Shown in pieces: positions 8,473 through 13,613 of a DNA stretch of 13,613 nt (position 1 is its first letter; every line of letters starts with the position of its first letter). The notes beneath the pieces were generated by a model. The model worked only from the letters and a program-made list of their open reading frames with translations, did not search any database and was not told the DNA's origin. The DNA is from Acholeplasmatales bacterium. Lineage in GTDB: Bacteria > Bacillota_I > Bacilli_A > Acholeplasmatales > Anaeroplasmataceae. Both the position numbers and the translations under genes were made by a program. The DNA lies in assembly GCA_024696565.1 (NCBI GenBank), contig JAILGR010000167.1, forward strand, positions 1 to 13,613, written 5' to 3'.

Positions 8473-8486
8473 CATGAGTTATCTTC
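8454..8486 (+). promoter_or_regulatory. RNA hairpin 1 in the adk-infA junction (15 bp)
   Basis: Bases 8454-8468 (GAAGATAGTTCATGT) pair with 8472-8486 (ACATGAGTTATCTTC) without a break around a three-base loop CAT. Thirteen pairs are Watson-Crick and two are G-U wobbles (8461-8479 and 8462-8478). On the other strand the wobbles would be A-C mismatches, so the structure belongs to the + strand transcript. No U-tract follows, which argues against an intrinsic terminator. Function unknown; an RNase III site, a protein-binding element or a stabiliser of the downstream mRNA are possible. Confidence 0.8.
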
Positions 8487-8557
8487 GTTATAGGTTGGTG
8501 TTCATGGTATTCCTTATTTTAAGGGATATCATGGGTGTTAGCTTACTTCATTTCTAA
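8465..8557 (+). CDS. Possible 30-residue small protein, doubtful
   Basis: ATG at 8465 opens 30 codons ending at TAA 8555-8557, with GGAGG at 8450-8454 ten bases upstream. The peptide starts MSYMSYLRYRLVF and has a hydrophobic middle (VFMVFLIL) followed by RDIMG; it could be a membrane-associated miniprotein. No family is recognised, and it bears no likeness to the methionine aminopeptidase expected at this site. Codons include AGG, TTG and GTG, which the neighbouring highly expressed genes largely avoid. The frame lies almost wholly inside the two RNA hairpins, and the AUG is base-paired in both possible folds, so the RNA structure may be the real feature and the frame a by-product. Conservation of the frame in relatives would settle this. 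Confidence 0.22.
   Translation: MSYMSYLRYRLVFMVFLILRDIMGVSLLHF
8491..8545 (+). promoter_or_regulatory. RNA hairpin 2 in the adk-infA junction (25 bp, wobble-rich)
   Basis: Bases 8491-8515 pair continuously with 8521-8545 around the five-base loop ATTTT. Fifteen pairs are Watson-Crick and ten are G-U wobbles, six of them consecutive (8497-8502 with 8534-8539). There is no non-pairing position. It begins four bases after hairpin 1, so the two make a tandem block that fills 8454-8545. After it come CTTCATTTC and then the AGGAGG of infA, with no U-run, so it is not a standard terminator. The helix exceeds two turns, long enough in principle for RNase III. No known leader motif was recognised. 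Confidence 0.82.
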
Positions 8558-8577
8558 AACTATAGGAGGCATATTAA

Positions 8578-8799
8578 ATGGCAAAAAAAGATGATGTAAT
8601 TGAAATGGAAGGTAAGGTAGAAGAAGTTTTACCTAATACACAATTTATTGTTACACTTGATAACGGTCATCAGGTTAAAGCCCACGTTTCTGGTAAAATC
8701 CGCATGAATAACATACGCATTTTACCAGGTGATAAGGTAACTATTGAGTTATCTACCTATGATTTAACACGTGGAAGAATTACTTACAGACATAAATAA
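8578..8799 (+). CDS. infA: Translation initiation factor IF-1
   Basis: A 73-residue S1-type OB-fold protein, close to the usual 72. It begins [20 protein letters not shown] and includes [37 protein letters not shown] and [10 protein letters not shown]; all are family hallmarks. IF-1 binds the 30S A site and works with IF-2 and IF-3 in start-site selection. AGGAGG at 8564-8569 is eight bases before the ATG and is not covered by hairpin 2. It heads the final block of the superoperon (infA, rpmJ, rpsM, rpsK, rpoA, rplQ), directly after the unusual structured junction. Confidence 0.97.
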   Translation: MAKKDDVIEMEGKVEEVLPNTQFIVTLDNGHQVKAHVSGKIRMNNIRILPGDKVTIELSTYDLTRGRITYRHK

Positions 8800-8811
8800 T
8801 ATTGGAGGTAA

Positions 8812-8928
<117 letters not shown>

Positions 8929-8948
8929 AAAGTAGGAGGTGCAATAAT

Positions 8949-9314
8949 ATGGCACGTATTGCAGGAGTAGATATTCCAAATGAAAAAAGAATCGTAATCT
9001 CTTTACAATACATTTATGGTATTGGTGAGACTACATCAAAAAATATATTAAAAGCTGCGAACGTATCTGAAGATGTTCGTACTAAGGACTTAACTGAAGA
9101 ACAGTTAAGTGCAATCCGTCAACAGGTTGCAAAATATAAAGTTGAAGGTGACTTACGTAGAGAAGTTGCTCTTAACATTAAAAGATTAATGGAAATTGGT
9201 TGCTATAGAGGTATGCGTCATAGAAAGAACCTACCAGTAAGAGGTCAAAGAACTAAGACTAACGCTCGTACTCGTAAGGGTCCTAAGCATACTATCGCAA
9301 ACCATAAGAAGTAA
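8949..9314 (+). CDS. rpsM: 30S ribosomal protein S13
   Basis: A 121-residue protein of normal length. It begins [20 protein letters not shown] and continues with [13 protein letters not shown], the helix-two-turns-helix-like region. The C-terminal basic signature is [20 protein letters not shown] followed by [14 protein letters not shown]13 is at the top of the 30S head; its tail reaches the P-site tRNA and it forms bridges to L5 in the 50S subunit. TAGGAGG lies upstream, and rpsK follows after 17 bases. Nothing unusual is visible. Confidence 0.97.
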   Translation: MARIAGVDIPNEKRIVISLQYIYGIGETTSKNILKAANVSEDVRTKDLTEEQLSAIRQQVAKYKVEGDLRREVALNIKRLMEIGCYRGMRHRKNLPVRGQRTKTNARTRKGPKHTIANHKK

Positions 9315-9331
9315 TAAGGAGGAAATGAGAT

Positions 9332-9718
9332 ATGGCACAAAAGAAAGTCACTAAGCGTAGAGTAAAGAAGAACGTACCAGTTGGTGTTGCTCACATTCAT
9401 TCTACATTTAATAATACAATCGTAACTATCACTGACCCTCAGGGAAATGTAATCTCTTGGTCAAGTGCAGGTGCATTAGGCTTCAAAGGTAGTCGTAAGT
9501 CAACTCCTTTTGCCGCACAAATGGCTGCAGAAGCTGCAGGTAAGTCTGCAGTAGATCAAGGTGTAGCTAAGGTTGAAGTTACTGTTAAGGGTCCTGGTCA
9601 AGGAAGAGAAGCAGCAATTCGTTCTTTAGCTGTAGCTGGTCTTGAAATTACAGCAATCACTGACGTAACACCAGTTCCACATAATGGTTGTCGTCCACCA
9701 AAGCGTCCTCGTGGATAA
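9332..9718 (+). CDS. rpsK: 30S ribosomal protein S11
   Basis: A 128-residue protein of normal length. Hallmarks are [40 protein letters not shown] and the closing signature [20 protein letters not shown]11 lies on the 30S platform near the E site and the anti-Shine-Dalgarno region of 16S rRNA. AAGGAGG precedes the ATG. After its stop a 79-base gap separates it from rpoA; no terminator or convincing promoter was found there, so rpoA is probably on the same transcript. Confidence 0.97.
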   Translation: MAQKKVTKRRVKKNVPVGVAHIHSTFNNTIVTITDPQGNVISWSSAGALGFKGSRKSTPFAAQMAAEAAGKSAVDQGVAKVEVTVKGPGQGREAAIRSLAVAGLEITAITDVTPVPHNGCRPPKRPRG

Positions 9719-9797
9719 TATTTTGGTATTGATATAGCATTATATTAACAATTGAATAATTCTAAGATTTAAGAAACAATATATAGGAGGACCATTA

Positions 9798-10757
9798 ATG
9801 AAAGATTTAAAATTTGAAAAGCCAAGAACCAATGTTGAAGAAATCTCTGAACAAGGTAGATATGGTAAATTTGTAATTTCCCCTCTTGAAAGAGGTTTTG
9901 GTATTACATTAGGTAATGCACTACGTAGAACTTTATTGTCATCACTTCCTGGTGCTGCAATCGTTAATGTAAAAATTGATGGTGCAGAACATGAATTTCA
10001 AAATGTTACAGGTGTAGTTGAGGATGTTATTACAATCATCTTAAATTTAAAGAGAATTGTATTAACTGTTGATTCAGAAGATCCTAACTATGAAAAGACT
10101 ATTGAAATTAATCGTGGTGAAGGTGAAGTAACTGCTGCAGATATTATTCATGACAATGACATCAAGGTTATTAACCCTGAACAACACATTGCTACAGTTT
10201 CTGCAGGTGGAGTACTTCATATGTTCTTAACTGTACGTCGTGGTGTTGGTTTTGTAAGTTCTGTTGCTAACAAAGAATATAGTAGATCTGTAGGTGTTAT
10301 CGCTATTGACTCTATTTATACTCCTATTGTTAATGTAGCATTCAATGTTGAGAAGACTCGTGTTGATGGCGTTAATGTTGCTTCTTTCGATAAACTAGAA
10401 ATCGAAGTTACAACTAATGGTTCAATCACAGCAAAGGAAGCTTTAGCTGTTGCATCTAAGATGATGATTGAACACTTAAATGTAGTAGTAGAATTATCTG
10501 AAAAAGCTAACGAAAATGATTATATGATCGAGACTGAAGACGATAATCAAAGCCGTAAGTTCGACATGACTATTGATGAACTAGATTTAACAGTTCGTTC
10601 TTACAACTGCTTAAAGAGAGCAGGTATCAATACTGTTGGTGAATTAACAGAAAAATCTGAAGAGGATATGATTAAGGTTAGAAACCTTGGTAGAAAATCC
10701 TTAAAGGAAATTAAGGAAAAGCTTGAAGGCCTAGGCTTAAGCTTTAAGAAAAACTAA
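9798..10757 (+). CDS. rpoA: DNA-directed RNA polymerase alpha subunit
   Basis: A 319-residue alpha subunit, near the usual 314. The N-terminal dimerisation domain has FVISPLERGFGITLGNALRR followed by TLLSSLPGAAI, the site for assembly of the beta and beta-prime subunits. An acidic linker (about residues 235-255, ENDYMIETEDDNQSR) leads to the C-terminal domain with LDLTVRSYNCLKRAGI; R267 there is the counterpart of the E. coli alpha-CTD arginine that contacts UP-element DNA. The helix-hairpin-helix part KVRNLGRKSLKEIKEKL closes the protein. TAGGAGG lies upstream of the ATG. The preceding 79 bases are A+T-rich and contain only poor promoter-like hexamers. rplQ follows after 19 bases. Confidence 0.98.
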   Translation: MKDLKFEKPRTNVEEISEQGRYGKFVISPLERGFGITLGNALRRTLLSSLPGAAIVNVKIDGAEHEFQNVTGVVEDVITIILNLKRIVLTVDSEDPNYEKTIEINRGEGEVTAADIIHDNDIKVINPEQHIATVSAGGVLHMFLTVRRGVGFVSSVANKEYSRSVGVIAIDSIYTPIVNVAFNVEKTRVDGVNVASFDKLEIEVTTNGSITAKEALAVASKMMIEHLNVVVELSEKANENDYMIETEDDNQSRKFDMTIDELDLTVRSYNCLKRAGINTVGELTEKSEEDMIKVRNLGRKSLKEIKEKLEGLGLSFKKN

Positions 10758-10776
10758 TTAAAGGAGAAAAAGTATC

Positions 10777-11136
10777 ATGGCATATAGTAGATTACGCCGT
10801 AGTTCTGATCAAAGAAAAGCATTACTTCGTGACTTAGTTACTGATTTAATTCTTAATGGACAGATCGAAACTACTTTAGCAAAAGCAAAAGAACTTAAGA
10901 GACTTGCTGATAAAATGGTAACTTTAGGAAAGACTAATACTTTAGCTTCTCGTAGACAAGCTGCTTCATTCGTTCGTTTCGAAAAGGATGAAGAAGGAAA
11001 GTTTGCTATTCAAAAGTTATTCTCAGAAATCGCTCCTAAGTTTGCAAATAGAAATGGTGGTTACACTCGTGTAATTAAAACTGGTTTCCGTAGAGGAGAT
11101 GCAGCACCTATGGCTATCATTACTTGGGTAGAATAA
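10777..11136 (+). CDS. rplQ: 50S ribosomal protein L17
   Basis: A 119-residue protein of the usual length. It begins [20 protein letters not shown] and includes [20 protein letters not shown], the family signature. The C-terminus [20 protein letters not shown] followed by PMAIITWVE is also typical. L17 lies near the tunnel exit on the 50S subunit. AAAGGAG lies upstream. It is the last gene of the superoperon and is followed by an intrinsic terminator; in B. subtilis the cobalt-type ECF transporter genes come next, whereas here the downstream gene is glyA under its own promoter. Confidence 0.97.
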   Translation: MAYSRLRRSSDQRKALLRDLVTDLILNGQIETTLAKAKELKRLADKMVTLGKTNTLASRRQAASFVRFEKDEEGKFAIQKLFSEIAPKFANRNGGYTRVIKTGFRRGDAAPMAIITWVE

Positions 11137-11148
11137 AATAATTATATT

Positions 11149-11190
11149 AAAAATAGAGACCAAAGGGTTTTGGCCTCTATTTTTTGTTTT
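11149..11190 (+). terminator. Intrinsic terminator of the ribosomal protein superoperon
   Basis: AAAATAGAG (from 11150) and CCAAA form the left arm, TTTGG and CTCTATTTT the right arm, with a loop of GGGT at 11165-11168 and one internal A-C mismatch (11159 with 11174). The helix runs into T6 at 11180-11185 and then GTTTT. It lies 12 bases after the rplQ stop and is the first clear terminator in the window, so it marks the end of the long transcript. Confidence 0.9.
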
Positions 11191-11233
11191 ATTAAAATAA
11201 CAAAATATGTTTCAATTATTAATTACTAACGAG

Positions 11234-11249
11234 ATATAAAATTTTGTAT
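11234..11249. repeat. A+T palindrome upstream of the glyA promoter
   Basis: The 16 bases ATATAAAATTTTGTAT form a palindrome with one mismatched pair, ending six bases before the proposed -35 of glyA. Its place suits an operator or an A+T-rich UP-like element for the alpha subunit C-terminal domain, but such palindromes arise easily in A+T-rich DNA. Confidence 0.25.
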
Positions 11250-11255
11250 TTTTTC

Positions 11256-11283
11256 TTGTTTTAAAAAGATTGTATGTTATAAT
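11256..11283 (+). promoter_or_regulatory. Promoter of glyA
   Basis: A perfect -10 box TATAAT at 11278-11283 has an extended TG motif at 11275-11276. Sixteen bases upstream is TTGTTT at 11256-11261, a partial match to TTGACA. Transcription would begin near 11290, giving a leader of about 40 bases that contains a weak six-pair hairpin (11290-11305). It lies between the rplQ terminator and glyA, so glyA forms a separate unit. Confidence 0.8.
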
Positions 11284-11312
11284 CGAACTATGGGTTTTAA
11301 CCTATTATAAGA

Positions 11313-11320
11313 AAAGGTGG
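11313..11320 (+). promoter_or_regulatory. Ribosome binding site of glyA, deciding the start
   Basis: AAAGGTGG at 11313-11320 differs by one base from AAAGGAGG and is eight bases before ATG 11329. It contains the GTG at 11317 that would be the alternative upstream start, so the two cannot both be used; ATG 11329 is preferred. Confidence 0.75.
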
Positions 11321-11328
11321 GATTATTT

Positions 11329-12585
11329 ATGAATTTAAGAGATTTTGATCCAGAGCTAAGTATGGCTATTGATAATGAATTAGAAAGACAAAGAACTCAT
11401 ATTGAATTAATTGCTTCTGAGAACTTTGTATCTAAGGCAGTATTAGAAGCACAAGGCTCTATTTTAACTAATAAATATGCTGAAGGCTATAGTGGAAAAA
11501 GATATTATGGTGGATGCGAAAATGTTGATGTTATTGAAACATTAGCTATAGAAAGAGCTAAGAAGTTATTTAATGCTTCATTCGTTAATGTGCAACCTCA
11601 TTCAGGTGCTTCAGCAAATTTAGCTGCATATAATGCAATTATTCAACCAGGAGATTTAATCCTTGGTATGTCTCTTGATGCAGGAGGACATTTAACTCAC
11701 GGATATTCAGTGAATTTTTCTGGTAAGATTTATAAGGCATTAAATTATGGCTTAACTGATGACGGATTTATTAATTATGAAGAAGTAGAAGCAAAAGCTT
11801 TAGAAAATTTACCTAATGTAATTGTTGCTGGTGCATCTGCATATTCAAGAATCATTGATTTTAAGAAATTTAGAGAGATTGCTGATAAGGTATCTGAAAA
11901 AGCTGGAAGAAAGTGCTATTTAATGGTTGATATGGCACACATCGCTGGTTTAGTTGCTGCAGGATTACATCCAAATCCAATGGAATATGCTGATGTAGTT
12001 ACAACTACAACTCATAAGACATTAAGAGGACCTCGTGGTGGTATGATTTTAACTAACGATGAAGCTATTGCAAAAAAAGTAAATTCATCTGTATTCCCAG
12101 GATGTCAAGGTGGACCTTTAGAACATGTTATTGCTGCTAAGGCTGTATGCTTTAAAGAAGCATTAGATCCATCATTTAAAGAATATGGTAAACAAATTAT
12201 TAAAAACTGCCAAGCTTTAGCTAATGAATTAAAGAGATTAGGCTTTAAGCTTGTATCTGGTGGTACAGATAACCACTTAATCTTAGTTGATATTTTTGGT
12301 TCTGTAGGTGTTACAGGTAAGAAGGCAGAAAATATTTTACATGAAGTAAATATTACATGTAATAAGAATGCTATTCCAAATGATACTCAAAAGCCAATGA
12401 TTACTTCAGGTGTAAGACTTGGTACAGCTGCAATTACTACTAGAGGTTTTAAAGAAGAAGATATGGTACTTGTTGCAAACTATATCAATGATGCTTTAAG
12501 AAATAAAGATGATGAAGCTAAGCTTCAAGAGATTAAAGCAAAAGTAATCGCATTAATGGCAAAACATCCATATTTAGAAGACTAA
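11329..12585 (+). CDS. glyA: Serine hydroxymethyltransferase
   Basis: A 418-residue PLP enzyme from ATG 11329 (B. subtilis about 415). It converts serine and tetrahydrofolate to glycine and 5,10-methylenetetrahydrofolate, the main source of one-carbon units for purines, thymidylate and methionine. Motifs: [40 protein letters not shown], and [12 protein letters not shown] with D201 and H204, which in the family contact the cofactor. [14 protein letters not shown] carries the Schiff-base lysine K230. The C-terminal domain includes [24 protein letters not shown] at 11317 would add four residues (MGLF) but lies within the ribosome binding site. The gene has its own extended -10 promoter and terminator and is not obviously tied to the operon before it. 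Confidence 0.97.
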   Translation: MNLRDFDPELSMAIDNELERQRTHIELIASENFVSKAVLEAQGSILTNKYAEGYSGKRYYGGCENVDVIETLAIERAKKLFNASFVNVQPHSGASANLAAYNAIIQPGDLILGMSLDAGGHLTHGYSVNFSGKIYKALNYGLTDDGFINYEEVEAKALENLPNVIVAGASAYSRIIDFKKFREIADKVSEKAGRKCYLMVDMAHIAGLVAAGLHPNPMEYADVVTTTTHKTLRGPRGGMILTNDEAIAKKVNSSVFPGCQGGPLEHVIAAKAVCFKEALDPSFKEYGKQIIKNCQALANELKRLGFKLVSGGTDNHLILVDIFGSVGVTGKKAENILHEVNITCNKNAIPNDTQKPMITSGVRLGTAAITTRGFKEEDMVLVANYINDALRNKDDEAKLQEIKAKVIALMAKHPYLED

Positions 12586-12589
12586 TATA

Positions 12590-12618
12590 AAAAGGGCTAT
12601 TCAATAGCCCTTTTATTA
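12590..12618 (+). terminator. Intrinsic terminator of glyA
   Basis: AAAAGGGCTAT at 12590-12600 pairs perfectly with ATAGCCCTTTT at 12604-12614 around the loop TCA, and the helix ends in TTTT followed by ATTA. It starts four bases after the glyA stop. Because the A-run on the left and T-run on the right are symmetrical, it could also stop transcription from the opposite direction, although no opposing gene is seen here. Confidence 0.9.
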
Positions 12619-12719
12619 TGTTGGTCGAATTACACATGAAAACCGCCTGCTATACAGGTGAGAATAGAAAAGCGGAGCCTAAAAACCACCAGTTGGACGG
12701 GGGTTGTTATTTTGCTTAA
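12618..12719. other. Small structured island between glyA and the RHS-like gene, origin unknown
   Basis: This stretch is richer in G+C than its surroundings. CGCCTG (12644-12649) pairs with CAGGTG (12655-12660), one pair being G-U, around the loop CTATA. Outside that, CCGC at 12643-12646 can instead pair with GCGG at 12672-12675. A second imperfect hairpin joins AACCACC (12684-12690) with GGGGGTT (12699-12705). The same stretch is open for 33 codons from ATG 12618 to TAA 12717-12719, without a ribosome binding site. Small paired hairpins with a CTATA-like loop recall ends of IS200/IS605-type elements, but this is from memory and weak; an uncharacterised RNA is an alternative. No transposase is present in the window. 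Confidence 0.4.
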
Positions 12720-12861
12720 AATGGTTTGGTTAAGTTATTTTTTAGATTTATAGAGTTACGATATTATGGAAAAATTTATCAAAAAACATTAAAATCCATT
12801 CAATAGGTGGCAAAAAAAATCGCACTTTTCAACATTCTCTTTTTGTCTTATTTAAGGGTTA
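12720..12861. other. A+T-rich gap with no recognised gene
   Basis: Together with the preceding island this makes up the 338-base gene-free gap after glyA. It has several stop codons in every forward frame, an A8 run at 12813-12820 within GGCAAAAAAAATCGC and T-rich stretches, but no convincing hairpin, terminator or coding frame. It may hold upstream control sequence for the RHS-like gene. Confidence 0.5.
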
Positions 12862-12890
12862 TTTATTTCTTTTTATTTATAGGTTATAAT
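12862..12890 (+). promoter_or_regulatory. Likely promoter of the RHS-like gene
   Basis: TATAAT at 12885-12890 is a perfect -10 box. Seventeen bases upstream is only TTTATT (12862-12867), a poor -35. An 8-bp inverted repeat, TTTATTTA at 12872-12879 and TAAATAAA at 12891-12898, flanks the -10 box and could be an operator, although the sequence is low-complexity. The start codon lies 33 bases downstream. Confidence 0.55.
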
Positions 12891-12923
12891 TAAATAAATA
12901 TAACGATAAAAGGAGTGAATAAA

Positions 12924-13613
12924 ATGTCAGTAAATCTAAACCAAGGCTTAAAGCCATCTCAAGAGTCAATTACTCATGAAATAGGTTCATTAAAAACTAT
13001 AGTAAACCTATGTCCATCTGCATCTAATATTTTAGTAGAAATTCCTCTTTTTGAGACAATTGGCGTAAGTGTTATGTCACCTTCTTTAGTCTATAATTAT
13101 CAATTAAGAGGTAGTGGAGGATTATTCAAAGGAGCTAAATTTAGTTATTTTCCAACACTTTCTAAAGAAGGTAATACCTTTTATATTACTAATCCGGATG
13201 GGACTGTTGATTCTTATAATGGATATAATACTATAAATCCTGAAACAAATTCATACATATATTATTCCTATGCTGGTAGGGATTTATATATTTTAAATGA
13301 TAAATACGGTAATCAAATTGAATATTTGACATATAATAATAGCTTACCATATAGAATTATATATAAAGATGGAACAATACTAACGATTACATCATCTTCA
13401 AATATCCCGTCAAAAATAACAAATTCTTTTGGAGATGAAATAATATTTACTTATTATGGATCTTACATTGGACAGATTCTATATAAAAAGAATAATATTA
13501 ACCTTTATAAGGTAAATATAGGATTAACAAATTCTAAATTATCTAGTGTAAGTATTAAAAAAGTAGTAGGTAGTGATGAGACTACAATAGCCTATTATAC
13601 AATTACTGAATCA
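12924..13613 (+). CDS. RHS/YD-repeat-like protein, N-terminal part (runs off the window)
   Basis: An open frame of 230 codons from ATG 12924, cut by the window end, with AAAGGAG eight bases before the start. No signal peptide or membrane segment is seen at the N-terminus. Residues 45-78 (TIGVSVMSPSLVYNYQL, then GSGGLFKGAKFSY) resemble the opening beta-sheet of RHS proteins (SLVYNSQ...GFGKGW). Short tyrosine-rich repeats follow: ITNPDGTVDSYNGYN at about 88-102, ILNDKYGNQIEYLTYNN at 123-139, and ITNSFGDEIIFTYYG at 165-179; this is the G-x-x-Y pattern of YD repeats. RHS proteins are large shells that often carry a variable C-terminal toxin or serve at the cell surface. ATA, CTA and AGG codons are used more than in the ribosomal genes, suggesting lower expression or later arrival. 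Family call moderate; function unknown without the C-terminus. Confidence 0.62.
   Translation, partial: MSVNLNQGLKPSQESITHEIGSLKTIVNLCPSASNILVEIPLFETIGVSVMSPSLVYNYQLRGSGGLFKGAKFSYFPTLSKEGNTFYITNPDGTVDSYNGYNTINPETNSYIYYSYAGRDLYILNDKYGNQIEYLTYNNSLPYRIIYKDGTILTITSSSNIPSKITNSFGDEIIFTYYGSYIGQILYKKNNINLYKVNIGLTNSKLSSVSIKKVVGSDETTIAYYTITES

Noticed and set aside
8465..8557. The small frame as a remnant of map
   Set aside because: Its residues share no motif with methionine aminopeptidase, and the surrounding bases contain no frame-shifted pieces of that gene.
8454..8563. The junction hairpins as an intrinsic terminator between adk and infA
   Set aside because: Neither helix is followed by a U-run, and no promoter was found between them and infA.
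9719..9797. An internal promoter for rpoA
   Set aside because: Hexamers such as TTGATA at 9729 and TTAACA at 9745 lack a good -10 at proper spacing; the gap is simply A+T-rich.
11290..11305. A riboswitch or regulatory hairpin in the glyA leader
   Set aside because: The leader is only about 40 bases and the stem has six pairs including a wobble, too little for a known glycine or tetrahydrofolate riboswitch.
11317..11328. GTG start for glyA adding four residues
   Set aside because: The GTG is part of the AAAGGTGG ribosome binding site; ATG 11329 is correctly spaced and gives the usual family N-terminus.
12618..12719. A 33-codon gene
   Set aside because: It starts in the tail of the glyA terminator, has no ribosome binding site and overlaps hairpins, so coding is not supported.

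Overview
This window is the distal part of the conserved S10-spc-alpha ribosomal protein superoperon of an A+T-rich, low-G+C Gram-positive bacterium (Bacillota). The gene order, strong AGGAGG-type ribosome binding sites, the short zinc-binding S14 with four cysteines, and an adenylate kinase with a four-cysteine zinc LID all support this. The absence of map between adk and infA, and glyA directly after rplQ, differ from Bacillus subtilis. They would fit Erysipelotrichia-like or related Bacilli, but the family is an inference. UGG encodes Trp and UGA is not read through, so the code looks standard and not Mycoplasma-like.

Layout, all on the + strand. Positions 1-2088 hold the end of the S10 part: the 3' end of rplB, then rpsS, rplV, rpsC, rplP and rpmC. 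rpsQ follows at 2103-2363. Positions 2388-8433 hold the spc part: rplN, rplX, rplE, rpsN, rpsH, rplF, rplR, rpsE, rpmD, rplO, secY and adk. Positions 8434-8577 are a 144-base junction without map; it holds two strong tandem RNA hairpins and a doubtful 30-codon ORF. Positions 8578-11136 hold infA, rpmJ, rpsM, rpsK, rpoA and rplQ, closed by an intrinsic terminator at about 11149-11185. A good promoter (extended -10) then drives glyA (11329-12585), which ends in its own terminator. After a 338-base gap with a small structured island and an A+T-rich promoter comes the first 230 codons of an RHS/YD-repeat-like protein, cut by the window end.

The first 11.1 kb makes parts of both ribosomal subunits, the SecY translocon channel, adenylate kinase, initiation factor IF1 and the RNA polymerase alpha subunit from what looks like one long transcript: no terminator or convincing promoter is visible inside it. 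glyA is a separate one-carbon/serine-glycine metabolism unit. The RHS-like gene is a different kind of DNA (accessory, large repeat protein, different codon habits).

The least ordinary signal is the adk-infA junction: a 15-bp and a 25-bp RNA helix in tandem. Every departure from Watson-Crick pairing in both helices is a G-U wobble on the + strand, and there is no U-tract. That points to a transcribed, selected RNA element in the middle of the operon rather than a terminator. Lesser points are a KH-domain GxxG motif of S3 that reads GHDA, an enlarged KOW loop in L24, and the structured island next to the RHS-like gene.
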